A stretch of DNA of 64,000 nucleotides from DAISKN01 sp963716925 (lineage in GTDB: Bacteria; Acidobacteriota; Vicinamibacteria; Marinacidobacterales; SMYC01). Location: the NCBI GenBank assembly GCA_963716925.1, contig CAVQUX010000024.1, positions 62,001 through 126,000 of the forward strand, given 5' to 3'. The position numbers and the translations under genes are program-made. Shown piece by piece: positions 25,066 through 36,067 of this stretch; position 1 is the stretch's first letter, and every line of letters begins with the position of its first letter. The notes beneath the pieces are model-generated. The model searched no databases, was not told the DNA's origin, and saw nothing but the letters and a program-made list of their open reading frames with translations.

Positions 25066-28000
25066 TCGCGGGCTCCCCCGAGTGAGCTCGGCGCGCTCGT
25101 CCACCACCAGAGCGGCCGGAGCTTCTTCTCCGAAGGCCAGATCCGATCGAGCGTGCTTCCGTCGAAGACTTCCCCGTTCTTCACCACGTAGCGAACGGTT
25201 TTGGTGTTGTGGATGTCGTCGAGCGGGTTCTCGTCGAGGACGACGAGGTCGGCGAGCTTTCCCGGCTCGATGCTCCCGAGGTCCTGGGCAAGCCCTATGA
25301 TCTCGGCGCCGTGCAGCGTCGCCGCTCGCAGGGTCGCAATCGGAGTGAGACCTCCGGAGGCGAGAGACCACATCTCCCAATGATAGCCGAGGCCCTGGAG
25401 CTGGCCGTGGCTTCCGACACCCACGCGCCCTCCGGCACGGATGATCTTCGCCGCCTGGGCCGCGGTCTTCTTGAAGACGTGCTCTTCTTCACGGAACCAG
25501 GGTCGCCTCTGGGTGTGGGAGTCGATGAGGTTGTGCGGCAGGAAGCGGTTCAGCTTCTCGTCGTCGTGCACCTCGGTCGAAGTGTAGTAGTAGTTCTCGG
25601 CGAATGGACCTCCGTAGGCCACCAGGAGCGTCGGGGTGTAGCTGGTGCCGGAGCGCGCCACGAGCTCCACCACGTCCTTGTAGAGAGGAACGATGGGAAA
25701 GCTGTGCTCGTTGCCGCTGAAGCCGTCGAGGACGTGGGTGAGGTCGAGCTTCAGGTCGAGGGCCCCCTCGGTCGTCGGCATCATCTCGAGCTCCCGTGCC
25801 GCCTGGACCACGAGCTGGCGCTGCCTCCGGTTCCCCACGATGTACGACTTCAGATTCCGCGTGCGGTAGTGCTCCTTGTAGCGGCTGAGGACGCTCTTCG
25901 CCTGGTCGAGGGAATCGAAACGGTTGTCGGAGAAGATCCCCGGGCCGGTGGAGTAGGCCCGCGGTCCCAGGACCTCGCCGGTATCCACCATGTCCTGGTA
26001 GGCGAACATGTCGTTGGTGCTCGTCTGGACGTCGAGGCCCGCCGTCACTCCATAGGCGAGGTTCGCGAGGAAGCTCCAGTTGTCGACGTCGAGGATTCCC
26101 CTCCGGATCTCGAACCAGTGGGCATGGGTGTCGACGAATCCCGGAACGATGGTCTTGCCTCTCACGTCGATGACGCGCGCCCCCTCGGGAGCGCGTGTCC
26201 TGCCCCCCACCGATTCGATGCGGCTTCCCCGAACCACCACGTCCGCACCGTTCAAGACCTCGTCGCCGCGCAGGGTCACGACCCGGGCGCCGCGAAGGAC
26301 GAAGACCCCCTCCGGCGCCGCGCGTGGCGCATCGACTTCGACCTCGATCCGTTCGACTTCGGCCTCGGCCTCCGCGGGCGAGAACGGCGCGGGCTCCGAG
26401 ACCTCCTCGGCGCTCTCCTTTGGCGCAAACCCCACGCTCGCGAGCCGCCTTCGAAAGAGCGTGGACCCGATGGCCCAGTGAATGCCGTTTCCGCCGTCGT
26501 CCCATCCGAAGTAGTCGGCTCCGACGTCGGTGAGCTTCTTCGCCGGCACCGCCGGCTTGCCGACGTCCACGGTGGGCACCTGGCCCACCGGCGGAACCGC
26601 GATCAGGTAGAGCTGGTTCGAGACGCGCGCGAGCGCCCAGCGTCCGTCGGGGCTCATGCGGGCGTCGCTGGCGCCGACCGGCTCTTCGTTCATGTAGATT
26701 CCCGGACCCACGACCTTGAGGTGCTGGCGCCGATCGGTTCCGTCGAACCGGAGGGACACGAGCCCGTGCTCGGCCGCGTCGCCGAAGCCTGGAGGCGTCA
26801 AGTAGAGATAGACGCGGTCGGGGTCGCTTCCGAAATGCGGCTTCCCCAGACCCCGGGCGGGCAGGATCAGGCTCGCGTCCCCGCCGGCGGCGGGGACGAA
26901 GACCAGGTCCATCCCGGGAGCGGCGCCGAAGTCTTCCGGCTGCGAGAACCGGTCGTAGGCGCCGGCGCGGAGGGCGACGACCCGAGTGCCGTCCGGAGAC
27001 CAGACGGGATCGCTGTAGAACGCCGCCACTCTCGTCAGCCGCTCGGGAGTCCCGCCCGAGGCGCGCACTCTCTCGATGTGTCCTTCTCCGCCCGACCAGG
27101 TCGCGTACGCGATCCAGTTTCCGTCGGGCGACCAGGACGGCTGGAACGCGCGAGTGCCCTCGGGGAGGACCGCCGCCGGGGTTCCCGAAGGAAGCTCCAT
27201 GACATAGAGCCGGGTGAGAGAAGAGAACGCGAGACGCCGGCCATCGGGCGAGACGGTCGGATCCTGAATCAGCCGCGCGCGTACCGGGCCGTTCTCCACC
27301 CTGCGCGGGAACCGAAGAGAGGGCCCGAGATCCTGCGCGACCTTCGCCGTGAACGCGATCGGAGTCGCCTGGCCCGTAGCCACGTCCACCTTGACGATCT
27401 TGCCCGCCTCCGTGGTCACGACGTGCCGGCCGTCGGGAGTGAAGGCGTAGCCCGGCAGGAGGTCGCGGGTGAAGGCCGACTCCTGGTCGTCCCGCTGGAC
27501 CGGATACCGGAGCCATCGGTCGGCGCCCGTCGACAGGTCCCGGATCCTCAAACCGGTCTCGGCGTCGAAGCGGGTTCCGTAGACGAGCTTGCTTCCGTCG
27601 GGAGACAGCAGGGGCCGGATGGCGCTTCCCTGCTCCTGGGTCAGGATGTCCTCGTCACCCGACCTCAGGTCCATGCGCGCGATCTGCCACAAGGGAAACG
27701 TCGCGTTGTACTGGAAGCCGCCGTTCTTGCGCGAGTAGTAGAGATAGCGTCCGTCGCGGGAGGCGACGGCGCCGAGCGCGTTCGAACGCTGGCTTCTCGG
27801 AGTCTTGGGATCAGGCTTCGCCTTCGTGAGCTGGACCCCCGCGCCGCCATCCACGTGGTACATCCAGAGCTCGTACGTCGCCTGACCCCAGTTGGTCCGC
27901 GACGCGATCACGTAGCGGCCGTCGGCGGACCAGGCGGGAGACGCGAACTCGGCGTCTTTGTCGTCGGAGAGCTTCCTGGCGCCGGAGCCGTCCGGCTTCG

Positions 28001-28337
28001 CGATCCACACGTTCTCGGCGCCGTTGCGGTCGCTGAGAAAAGCGACCCAGGTGCCATCGGGTGAAAAGCGCGGCTGGCTCTCGAACGGAGGACCCGTCAG
28101 AACCGCGCGAGCTTCGCCGCCTTCGATGGGAAGGGTGTAAAGGTCTCCCGCGATCTCGAGGAGAAGGCTTCGTCCGTCGGGCGATACGTCCAGAGACAGC
28201 CAGGTGGCTTCGTCCGTCTCGAACTCGATCCGGCGCGTGGGCGCGAGCGGAAGTCCCTCGTTCTCCTTCGCCTTTGACCCCTCGGATGCCGCCGCCGGAA
28301 GAACCATCGCTGCGAACATCGGCAAGACTTGGATCAT
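25062..28337 (-). CDS. Secreted TolB-type beta-propeller fused to an amidohydrolase
   Basis: A 1091-aa exported protein. After the signal peptide (MFAAMVLPAAASEG), about residues 40-680 are repeated TolB/WD40-like blades with recurring SPDGR and SPDGT motifs (DVSPDGRSLLLE, RFSPDGTWVAF, TVSPDGRRLAF). The C-terminal third is an amidohydrolase with a metal motif FVDTHAHWFEI, LTHVLDG and VGSHGQLQGLG, closing with GSIEPGKLADLVVLDENPL. Such fusions are known as exported amidohydrolases of uncertain substrate, often peptide-linked. ATG 28337 has a GGAGAA site upstream and overlaps the DUF2231 gene stop (ATGA). Confidence 0.9.
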   Translation of the reverse strand: MIQVLPMFAAMVLPAAASEGSKAKENEGLPLAPTRRIEFETDEATWLSLDVSPDGRSLLLEIAGDLYTLPIEGGEARAVLTGPPFESQPRFSPDGTWVAFLSDRNGAENVWIAKPDGSGARKLSDDKDAEFASPAWSADGRYVIASRTNWGQATYELWMYHVDGGAGVQLTKAKPDPKTPRSQRSNALGAVASRDGRYLYYSRKNGGFQYNATFPLWQIARMDLRSGDEDILTQEQGSAIRPLLSPDGSKLVYGTRFDAETGLRIRDLSTGADRWLRYPVQRDDQESAFTRDLLPGYAFTPDGRHVVTTEAGKIVKVDVATGQATPIAFTAKVAQDLGPSLRFPRRVENGPVRARLIQDPTVSPDGRRLAFSSLTRLYVMELPSGTPAAVLPEGTRAFQPSWSPDGNWIAYATWSGGEGHIERVRASGGTPERLTRVAAFYSDPVWSPDGTRVVALRAGAYDRFSQPEDFGAAPGMDLVFVPAAGGDASLILPARGLGKPHFGSDPDRVYLYLTPPGFGDAAEHGLVSLRFDGTDRRQHLKVVGPGIYMNEEPVGASDARMSPDGRWALARVSNQLYLIAVPPVGQVPTVDVGKPAVPAKKLTDVGADYFGWDDGGNGIHWAIGSTLFRRRLASVGFAPKESAEEVSEPAPFSPAEAEAEVERIEVEVDAPRAAPEGVFVLRGARVVTLRGDEVLNGADVVVRGSRIESVGGRTRAPEGARVIDVRGKTIVPGFVDTHAHWFEIRRGILDVDNWSFLANLAYGVTAGLDVQTSTNDMFAYQDMVDTGEVLGPRAYSTGPGIFSDNRFDSLDQAKSVLSRYKEHYRTRNLKSYIVGNRRQRQLVVQAARELEMMPTTEGALDLKLDLTHVLDGFSGNEHSFPIVPLYKDVVELVARSGTSYTPTLLVAYGGPFAENYYYTSTEVHDDEKLNRFLPHNLIDSHTQRRPWFREEEHVFKKTAAQAAKIIRAGGRVGVGSHGQLQGLGYHWEMWSLASGGLTPIATLRAATLHGAEIIGLAQDLGSIEPGKLADLVVLDENPLDDIHNTKTVRYVVKNGEVFDGSTLDRIWPSEKKLRPLWWWTSAPSSLGGARD

Positions 28338-28816
28338 GATTTCTCCTGCGGGCCGGAGACCACTCCGACCCCGTGACGATAGACCAGCTCTCCGCCCCGC
28401 CCCGCGGTGGCGAGAAGACACCCTTCCGCGACGAGCGCCAGGGGAATAGCAAGAAGGCGTGCTCGGTTGAGGCGAGGCATCGGGCTCTCCCGGTCCCGCC
28501 ACAGGGCTTCGAGGCGCACGAGCCCCACGGCGAAGAACAGCACCACGGTCGCGAACGCCCAGTCGCCATGGCTCGCGACCGCCGCGGCGGCGGCCTCGTC
28601 GAGAGACGGCGCCAGCGAATCGGCGGCGAGCTTGCCGCTCAAGGCCGTCGCGAGGGACGACAGTGCGGAGACCCCGACGCCCAGAAGAGCGGCCCGATCG
28701 ACCCACGAGCGACGCAAGCCCGCGACGAGGGAGAGGTCCAGAAGGAGCGACATCGTGAAGAGGGCGACGGGAAAGTGGACCAGGAACGGATGGACGTTGG
28801 GAAGGGACGAGAACAT
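28334..28816 (-). CDS. DUF2231 membrane protein
   Basis: A 160-aa integral membrane protein with four predicted helices (VHFPVALFTMSLLLDLSL, ALLGVGVSALSSLATAL, WAFATVVLFFAVGLVRLE, LLAIPLALVAEGCLLA). The N-terminal NVHPFLVHFPVALF is diagnostic of DUF2231. The family is of unknown function and is sometimes found next to cytochromes and redox genes. The ATG at 28816 is used because the longer open frame continues into an unrelated, frameshifted gene. Confidence 0.82.
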   Translation of the reverse strand: MFSSLPNVHPFLVHFPVALFTMSLLLDLSLVAGLRRSWVDRAALLGVGVSALSSLATALSGKLAADSLAPSLDEAAAAAVASHGDWAFATVVLFFAVGLVRLEALWRDRESPMPRLNRARLLAIPLALVAEGCLLATAGRGGELVYRHGVGVVSGPQEKS

Positions 28817-28835
28817 CGAGAACCGCGCTCGAAGC

Positions 28836-29469
28836 CTACTTCGTTCGCGGACCCGGCGACAAGTGATTCGCGGTCTCCGCCACCAGACGCGCCTCCCGGA
28901 GGGCCGCGAGGAGCGCGAACCTCGAACCGTCGTCGAGCGGAAGGCGCCCGCGCGTGAGATCGCTTCGACCGAGATCCGCCCGCATAACCCCCGAGTCGGC
29001 ATGCGGGAGATCCGGTGCGACTCGATGGACGAGCTCGTGCACGACGACCCTTCCCAGGCCTTCGCCAGGCGCTTCCCCTCGGACGGGTTCATCATGCCGT
29101 CACGCTCGGAGGAGGCGCCCAGAACCCGGGCCACGCGGTGGTAGAAGACGAAGATCGTGGTCGACTGCTCGTTCGAGAGATATACCCCCATCGCGGACGG
29201 AGAGATGTGCCACCCGGCACCCGCGGGCTCTGAAGGAGTAACGACCACCACCACGGGAACGACGCCCTCCGGGCCGGGTTCACCCGCGGTGTCGCTCCAG
29301 CGCAGACGAATACCCGTGCCCTCGAGGATGGCCTCGATCTCCGCTCGAACCTCCTCCCGATAACGCACGAGACCATGCCCGTCGCTCCACGACGCCCGGA
29401 TCGTCGCTCCGGATCGACGGAGCCCGAGGACAGCGCCACCGAGAGCCCGAGCCAGACCGTTCCGTGCAC
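28836..29469 (-). pseudogene. Predicted metallopeptidase (HExxH), frameshifted
   Basis: Pieces of one protein lie in at least two frames. The first (from about 29368) reads VRYREEVRAEIEAILEGTG to SEGKRLA. After a one-base shift near 29065 it continues EGLGRVVVHELVHRVAPDLP, then HADSGVM, ending at 28836. HELVH-x-x-APDLPHADSGVM has the layout of a zinc metallopeptidase site with an HExxH helix and a downstream GVM turn, as in metzincin-like families. A possible signal-peptide start (VHGTVWLGLSVALSSG, from about 29469) lies in a third frame, suggesting a second indel. Confidence 0.6.
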
Positions 29470-29811
29470 GAGGCCAGCCTGGACGCGGGCCGACTCAGGA
29501 TGCGGTCAAGTTCGGGTAAGCGTTCCGTCGGGAAAGATCGGCTTCGCGGCCTCTCGAATCACGGATATTTGGATAGAAATCCAAAAACTGAATTCAAGGA
29601 CCAGAATTGCTATGCTTAGTTGTGCTCGAATGCCAACGCCATCTTGATCGTTCTGTGATTGAACATAATGACTTACACGCGTCCATAAAAAATCCAATTT
29701 GTTGATGTGTCGATTCCTCTCGTGGCATCTCTTTTGCTCTGGTTCGTCTCGTTGGTTCAGGAGGCGTCCGTACCTGCGAACCTTGCTCTAAACCAGTCCT
29801 GGAGGGTTTCC
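29470..29811. promoter_or_regulatory. AT-richer intergenic region upstream of the TonB-dependent receptor
   Basis: This 342-bp gap between divergent genes is clearly AT-richer than its surroundings from about 29555 to 29720. Promoter-like hexamers such as TTGATC (29644-29649) with CATAAT (29664-29669) occur, but the spacing is short. A strong ribosome site GGAGG (29801-29805) precedes the GTG at 29812. No tRNA, ORF or clear operator was found. It most likely holds the receptor promoter. Confidence 0.5.
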
Positions 29812-32704
29812 GTGTAGAGAAAGAGTCCTGGCACTTGTCGTAGGTCTGTCCCTTCTCCTTGCCGTCAGTGGCTTTGCCCAGACCGCGCGCGTGGGCGGGG
29901 AAAGTCACCGATGCGCAGGGAGGAGTCCTTCCCGGCGCCACGGTGAGCATCACCAACGTGGCAACGGGACTCTCGTCGGAGGTCGTTACGAATGCTTCCG
30001 GCTCGTATCTCTTCCCCTCGCTCGATCCCGGCGAATACCGTCTCAACGTCACCATGCGCGGGTTTCGCGAACTACGTTCGCGAGGGAATCCTCCTCGACG
30101 ACCGGGCAGGGCGATCACCGTCGACGCCAGGCTCGAGGTCGCGGGAGTGACGGAGACGGTCACGGTGACCGGAGAATCACCGATGATCTCGACCGCGGGA
30201 GTCGAAGGTGGGCGGAGTGGTCGAGCACGGAGCAGATCGAGAACGTCCCCGATCAATACCCGGGACGTCCAGCAGCTCGCGCTCCTCGTGCCCGGCGCGA
30301 AGCAGGCGAACCACTTCGACCCCACCAAGGGCCGGGTTCCCGCCATCAGCTTCGGAACCAACGGAACCGGCCGCGGCATTCTTTATATGCTGGACGGCGG
30401 CGACAACACGGATGACGCCGTCGGTGGCATCGTGCAGCAGGTCTCCATGGACTCCATCCAGGAGTTCGAGGTCGTGACTTCGCGGATCAAGGCCGAGTAC
30501 GCCCGTGCCGGCGGCGGAGCCATCACCATGGTGACCAAGTCGGGCACCAATGAGTTCCACGGGTCGGTCTTCGAGTTCTTCCGCGACAAGTCGTTGAACG
30601 CCGAGACCGAGCCGGAGCAGTTGGCGGGGCAGGGCAAGGCCCCCTTCAAACGACACCAGTTCGGCGGGACCGTGGGCGGTCCGATTGTCAAGGACAAGGC
30701 GTTCTTCTTCGCGACCTACGAGCGCGTTCAGGAGGACTTCAACTCGATTCTCGCGATCGACCCCAGGCCGCCGCGTCCCTCTACGATCCGGCGTTCATCG
30801 ATTCCCACGGGGGCTTCGGCGCATCGCAGCAGCCCTTTACGCCGCAATTATTTCACCGCCAAGTGCACACAGCAGTTCAACGCCGCCAACCGGCTCGACG
30901 TGCGCTATGCCTTCGAGAGCAACGTCCGCGACGGCGATCAGGTCGGGACGGTTTCGTGTTTTCAACGTCTCGCGGGATCAGGCCGCCACGCAGACCAACG
31001 ACCTATGGAGCATCCTCGGCCGCGTATCAGTTCCTGGTGGGGACCGCCGGCTTCAACGAGTTCGTGTTCCAGGCGAGCGACTTCGTCAACGAAATCACGA
31101 GCATTCTCCAGAGCGACTTTCACGTTGCGGGAGGGCCAACCCTCTTCTATCCAAGCCTGACTATGGGCCAGAACGGATCCGCTCCTCAGAGGACGGACCA
31201 GAGGAAATACCACTTCCGCGACAGCTTCTCCTGGAGCCTGGACGAGCACGCGTTGAAGTTCGGCGTCGACGTCCTGCGCGTTCCCGAGCTCGCGGCGGAC
31301 GTGCCCTTCAACAATCAAGGTCAGTTCTACTATGCCAACGACGGCGACGCCGATGATGCGGCGATCGAGTACACGCAGTTCGACCTGATCCCACCCCTGG
31401 TCCAGCCCAACAACGACTACGGGTTCTATGCTCAGGACGACTGGCGCGTGACCGAGTCGTTGACGCTGAATCTGGGCGTCCGCTACGACATCGAGACGGG
31501 AACCCTCGGGAACATCGAGTACAGCCCCATGGCGCTCCTTCTCATCGAGGACCCGCGAAGCCCGTTCTTCGGCGACGGCCTGCCCGAGGACGACAAGGAC
31601 AACATCGCTCCGCGCCTCGGCTTTGCCTGGGACGTCCGAAACGACGGGAAAACGGTCGTCCGAGGCGGGTATGGACTCTTCTACGACAAGATCGTTTACA
31701 ACGCGAGCCTCTTCAATGACGCCGACTTCCTGGGCGTCCGGGGAGTGGACATCCTCGGAGCAGACCTACCCGGCGGCGTCGTCCCCTTCGGACCCGACAA
31801 CCAGCCCGGGTTCGAGGAGCTTTTCGCGAATTATGGATTCCCCTTCCCTCAGGATCCCATCATCGCTCCCGGCAACCACTACCAATTCGCGCAGACGCGG
31901 CAGGCGACGATCGGGGTATCCCATCAGTTCTCGCCCACATTGGCCCTCGACGTCGATTACGTCCGCGCGGATACGAGGGATCGAGGGAAGGTCTATGACA
32001 TCAACGAACGCACCGTCACGGGGAGCCAGGCCTCGCGCCTGTTCTTCCCGGATTGGACGGGACGCCTGCGAGTCGCCGAGTCCATCGGTGAAGACACATA
32101 CACCGGCCTTCAGGTGTCAGTCCGGAAGCGGATGACGACCAACGCCACATTCACCATCAACTACACGCTCGGCAAGCTGGAGGGGAACGCGGATACCGGC
32201 TTCGGGAACGAGGCGGAATGCGTGCCGTGCGTCGGCAACGATCGGGACATGGGCCCGCTCTCGAACGATACGCGCAACCGGCTGGTGCTGGGAGGCGTTT
32301 TCCTGCTTCCTGCCGACTTCCAGATCTCGGCTCTCTTCCAGGGAGAGAGCGCAAGGCCGGCTTCCGACCCCAACTCGCAGGCGACAGGCACGATCTCCAG
32401 TCAAGACTTGAACGGCAACGGCAGACGGACGGACTATACCGAGGGACCTAACGGCGAGCCCGCCGGACGCGGTAACTTCCGGGGCGACCCCACCTATACC
32501 ATGGACCTCCGAGTAGCGAAGCTCTTCAAGATGGGCGAAGTGCGGGAGCTCCAGCTCATCTTCGAGGCATTCAACCTCTTCAGTACGCTCAATCAGGGAG
32601 CTAATTTCGAGCGCACGTTCGAGTCCGCCAACTTCGGAAACTGGACGGGCGGGCTCTGGACCAATCAGTTCCAAATGCAGCTCGGGGTTCGTTTCAGCTT
32701 CTAG
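29812..32704 (+). pseudogene. Oar-like TonB-dependent outer-membrane receptor, multiply frameshifted
   Basis: An outer-membrane receptor of about 950 residues. Start: GTG 29812 after GGAGG; removing one base at 29815 yields a signal peptide (RVLALVVGLSLLLAVSGFAQT). A CarboxypepD_reg domain follows (GKVTDAQGGVLPGATVSITN), then a plug (NTRDVQQLALLVPGAKQ, ILYMLDGGDNTD) and a barrel with RLGFAWDVRNDGKTVVRGGYG, ending in the typical terminal Phe (LGVRFSF). At least six frame changes interrupt the first 1.2 kb, while the last 1.7 kb is one open frame. Such receptors import peptides or sugars. The continuity of similarity across shifts suggests indel errors rather than decay. Confidence 0.85.
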
Positions 32705-32723
32705 TTTTCAGGGAAGGAGCTCG

Positions 32724-32760
32724 AAGGCGGGAAGGCTGAAGCCTTCCCGCCTTTCTTTTT
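32724..32760 (+). terminator. Intrinsic terminator of the receptor gene
   Basis: A perfect 13-bp stem (32724-32736 with 32741-32753), loop TGAA and a T-rich tail (TCTTTTTTT) lie 20 nt after the receptor stop. It separates the receptor from the permease operon that starts at 32770. Confidence 0.92.
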
Positions 32761-32769
32761 TCGGCGATC

Positions 32770-34160
32770 ATGACGACCCTCGCGCGAGAGATCCATGCCC
32801 GTCAGTTCTTCACCCTCGGCTTTGGCGCCATCATCGGCGTCGGCTGGGTGGTGGTGATTGGCGAATGGCTCGCGCAGGCAGGGCCCGGCGGCGTCGTTCT
32901 CTCGTTCCTCGCCGGCGGCGCCGTGATGATGCTCGTCGGTCTCTGTTACGCCGAGATGGCGACCCTCCTACCCGTATCCGGAGGCGAGGTCGCCTACGCT
33001 CATGAAGCCTTCGGGGTGAAAGCTTCCTTCGCTTGCGGGTGGCTCTTGACCCTGGCCTATCTCTCGACCACTGCCTTCGAAGCGATTTCCGTCGGCTGGG
33101 TCCTGAGCGCGCTCGTGCCCGGCCTCGACCTCCCCGGGGGGGATTCTCGCCATCGGGCTCGCGGGAATGGTCCTTCTGACCCTTCTGAATTACCGCGGGG
33201 CGAGCTCCTCGGCCTCGTTTCAGGACCTCCTCACCTGGGGACTCATCGCTCTTTCGCTGTTCTTCGTTAGCGCGGGCTTCGTTCGAGGAGACGCGGCCCA
33301 CCTCACGCCGTGGTTCGCGGAAGGCCCCGGCTGGCGCGGAGCCCTCTCGGTCTTCATGACGACGCCGTTCTGGTTCGCGGGATTCAACACCATCCCGCAG
33401 TTGATGGAAGAGAAGGCGCCCGGCGTCCCGCTCGAAGTCGTCGGCCGCACTCTGCTGCTCGCAATCGCCGCGGCCGGGGTCTTCGACTGCATGGTGGTCC
33501 TTGCCACCTCGATGACCATGCCCTGGCCGCAACTCGTCCGGCTCGATCTTCCGGCCGCGAGCGCGTTCGCAGCTGGGCTTCATTCGCCGCTGCTGGCGAA
33601 GACCGTGCTTGCCGCGGCCCTTCTGGGACTCCTTACCACCTGGAACGCCGTCTTTCTCTGCGCCTCGCGCGTGTTGTTCTCGCTCAGCCGCGCCCGCCTC
33701 CTTCCTCGGGCGTTCGAACGGATTCACGGCTCCTATGGCTCGCCGTCGATTGCGGTGGTGTTCACCGGGGTCGTCGCCTCCGGACTCGTCCTCCTGGGTC
33801 GAGGAGCCCTCCTCCACCTGGTCAACGTGGCGGCGACTTGTCTGGCCTCCTGCTTCTTGATGACGTCGCTCGCCGTCGTTCGCCTGCGCTCGATGTCTCC
33901 CGAGGCGGATCGGCCCTACTCGGTGCCGGGGGGACGCTCGACCGCGGTCGCGGCGGCTTGCGGCTCCCTTTTCATGCTACTGCTCTCCCTGCAGCTCCCG
34001 TACCGAGGAGCCGGCGGGAAGATTCCCATCGAGTGGGTCCTCTTCGCTTCCTGGGCGGTCGCCGGTGTCGGGTTCTGGATCCTGGGAAGGTCCATTCGTG
34101 AGAGTATGACCGGCGCGGAGAGACGAAAGCGGATCCTGGGTTCTCAGGTGCCTCAGGTAG
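32770..34160 (+). pseudogene. APC-family amino-acid/polyamine permease, frameshifted
   Basis: A permease of about 460 residues with some 12 membrane helices. TM1 has the APC helix break FGAIIGVGW. The first frame runs to about 33136, where seven G residues (33136-33142) shift the reading; with six G residues the protein continues as GGILAIGLAGMVLLTLLNY and on to IRESMTGAERR. A second shift near 34140 hides a stop TAG (34158-34160) placed directly before the ATG of the dehydrogenase gene. It is the first gene of a probable uptake and degradation operon with the next three genes. Confidence 0.82.
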
Positions 34161-35096
34161 ATGATGAGCGCGTCGAGGTTCACGGTCGCGGTAGTGGGCG
34201 TCGGGGTCATCGGCCGCAGCTGGGCATACGTTTTCGCCCGCGCGGGCTGCACAACTCGGCTGTACGACCCGGACCGAGCGCCAGGGGAAGAGCGCTCGCT
34301 TGGCTCAACGGACGTGGGCGCACGTCCAGCAGACCGCTCTCTTGCCACGATCGCCTCGCGGAAGCCCTCGAGGGTGTCGAATACGTACAGGAAAGCGGAC
34401 CGGAGAAGCTCGCGTCGAAGAAAGCGATCTTCGGCGAGCTCGATCGTCTCGCGCCGACGGACGCCATCCTCGCCAGCAGCACGTCGGCTCTGGACATGAG
34501 CGACATCGCCGAAGGCCTTCCGAGGGCGGGACGGACCATCGTGGCTCATCCGGTAAACCCGCCGCACGTCATCCCGGTGGTCGAGATACTTCCAGGAAAG
34601 AGGACCGCCATCGACGTGGTCGCTCGGACCAGAGCCTTTCTCTCGGCGGTGGGGCAGAGTCCGGTGTTGTTGAATTTCTACGTTCCCGGGTTTCTCCTCA
34701 ACCGGATGCAGGCGGCTCTGGTGCGGGAAGCGATCCATCTCGTAGAATGCGGAGCGGCGGACGTCGAGGCGGTGGATGCGGTGATTCGGGACGGACTCGG
34801 GCTGCGGTGGGCGCTTCTGGGACCTTTCGGGGTCGCCAATACCAACGCCGACGGCGGAATTCGCGAGTACTTCGGCCGGTACGGCGCGCTCGTACGCGGA
34901 GCTCATGGCCGATCTCGGCGGGACGCCCTCCTTCGATCGGGAGCAGATCGAAAGGCTCGGACGCGCGACCGACGCCATGACGAAAGCGCCTCGAAACGAC
35001 GTCCGCGAATGGCGGGATCGCCTGATTCGCAAGATCAGGGATTTGAAACAGGAGGATCCCGTGCCGCAGGGAGGTTCCCATGAGCAAAGCGAATGA
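34161..35096 (+). pseudogene. 3-hydroxyacyl-CoA dehydrogenase-like (lambda-crystallin/carnitine-dehydrogenase type), frameshifted
   Basis: An NAD-dependent beta-hydroxyacid dehydrogenase of about 310 residues. The start SRFTVAVVGVGVIGRSWAYV is the Rossmann motif. Frame B carries ASKKAIFGELDRLAP, ILASSTSALDMSDIA, HPVNPPHVIPVVEI and GLGLRWALLGPFG. Frame C carries MADLGGTPSFDREQIERLG and the stop at 35096. At least two or three indels are needed. The single-subunit layout and the GLGLRWALLGPF block resemble L-gulonate/L-carnitine dehydrogenases rather than FadB. It overlaps the BKACE gene start by 17 nt. Confidence 0.82.
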
Positions 35097-36067
35097 GGCC
35101 TGCTGGCGTTACGCCGACGCTCACGAGTTCATGGACCGGGTCAGGGAGGGAATGCCGCCCGGTCATCGTGGTGCTCGCGTCGAACGGGAGGCGTTCAGGG
35201 AAAGGAATACAACGAGGCCATTCCCGAGACGGCGGACGAGATCGCCGACTCGGTCGAGGAAGCCTACCGGGCAGGAGCGAGCATGGTCCACATACACGCC
35301 CGAGACCCGGAGAACCTTCCCGAGCCGGCCCGCCGAGCGGAGATCTTTTACGAGGTCAACAAGAAAGTGCGCGAGCGCTGTCCGGACATCATTATCAACA
35401 ACACTACCGGCGGCGGTTTCAACATGACGATGGAAGCAAAGGCTCTGCTGCCTCGATGCCAACCCGGAGATCGCCTCGCTGAACTTGACTCCCGATATGA
35501 GCAAATTCAAGCTCAAGGAGCGAAAGCCGCCGCTCCCGCACCCGCGTCCCGCGATCGAATACGACGACTGTCTCCCCTTCTCCTACAAGCTCGTGAGCGC
35601 CTTCGCGAAGGAGATGAAAACGCGGGGCATCAAGCCGGAGATCGAGACATATCACACCGGCGGCGCCTGGGTCGATTCAAGATCTCATCCAGCAGGGACT
35701 GGTGGAGGAGCCCTACTGGGTTCAGACGGTCATGGGAGTACAGACTTCGAGCTACCCCACGGTCGACAACGTCATGCACCTTCTTCGTGAGTTCCCGGAC
35801 GGGAAGCCTGTGGCTTTGCTCCGCAATCGGGCCTTTCCAGCTTCCTCTGACGACCCTCGCGACTCTCCTCGGGGGGCACGTCCGCGTAGGGCCTCGAGGA
35901 CAACGTCCACTACCGGAAAGGGCGAGAAAGCGAAGAGCAACGCCCAACTCGTCGAGAGGGCGGCACGTATCGCGAACGAGCTGAACCGCGAAGTGGCGAC
36001 GCCGGCCGAAGCCCGGCGCATGCTCGGATTACCCGCGACGCCCAGTCGGTACGACGGAACGGCGTGA
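35080..36067 (+). pseudogene. Beta-keto acid cleavage enzyme (BKACE / DUF849), multiply frameshifted
   Basis: A TIM-barrel enzyme of about 325 residues that cleaves a beta-keto acid with acetyl-CoA to acetoacetate and a new acyl-CoA. Blocks in several frames, in correct order: VIVVLASNG, EAIPETADEIADSVEEAYRAGASMVHIHARDP split over the usual spacing, IIINNTTGGG, LTPDMSKF, ETYHTGG (shift), GPFQLPLTTLATLLGGHVRVGLEDN over a shift, and VERAARIANELNRE near the end at 36067. At least five indels are needed. The preceding gene would make its beta-keto substrate. The natural substrate cannot be named from sequence. Confidence 0.82.

Noticed and set aside
25209..28064. 951-codon open frame on the plus strand
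   Set aside because: It is antisense to the propeller/amidohydrolase gene; the translated product is arginine- and valine-rich without domains, typical of a high-GC shadow frame.
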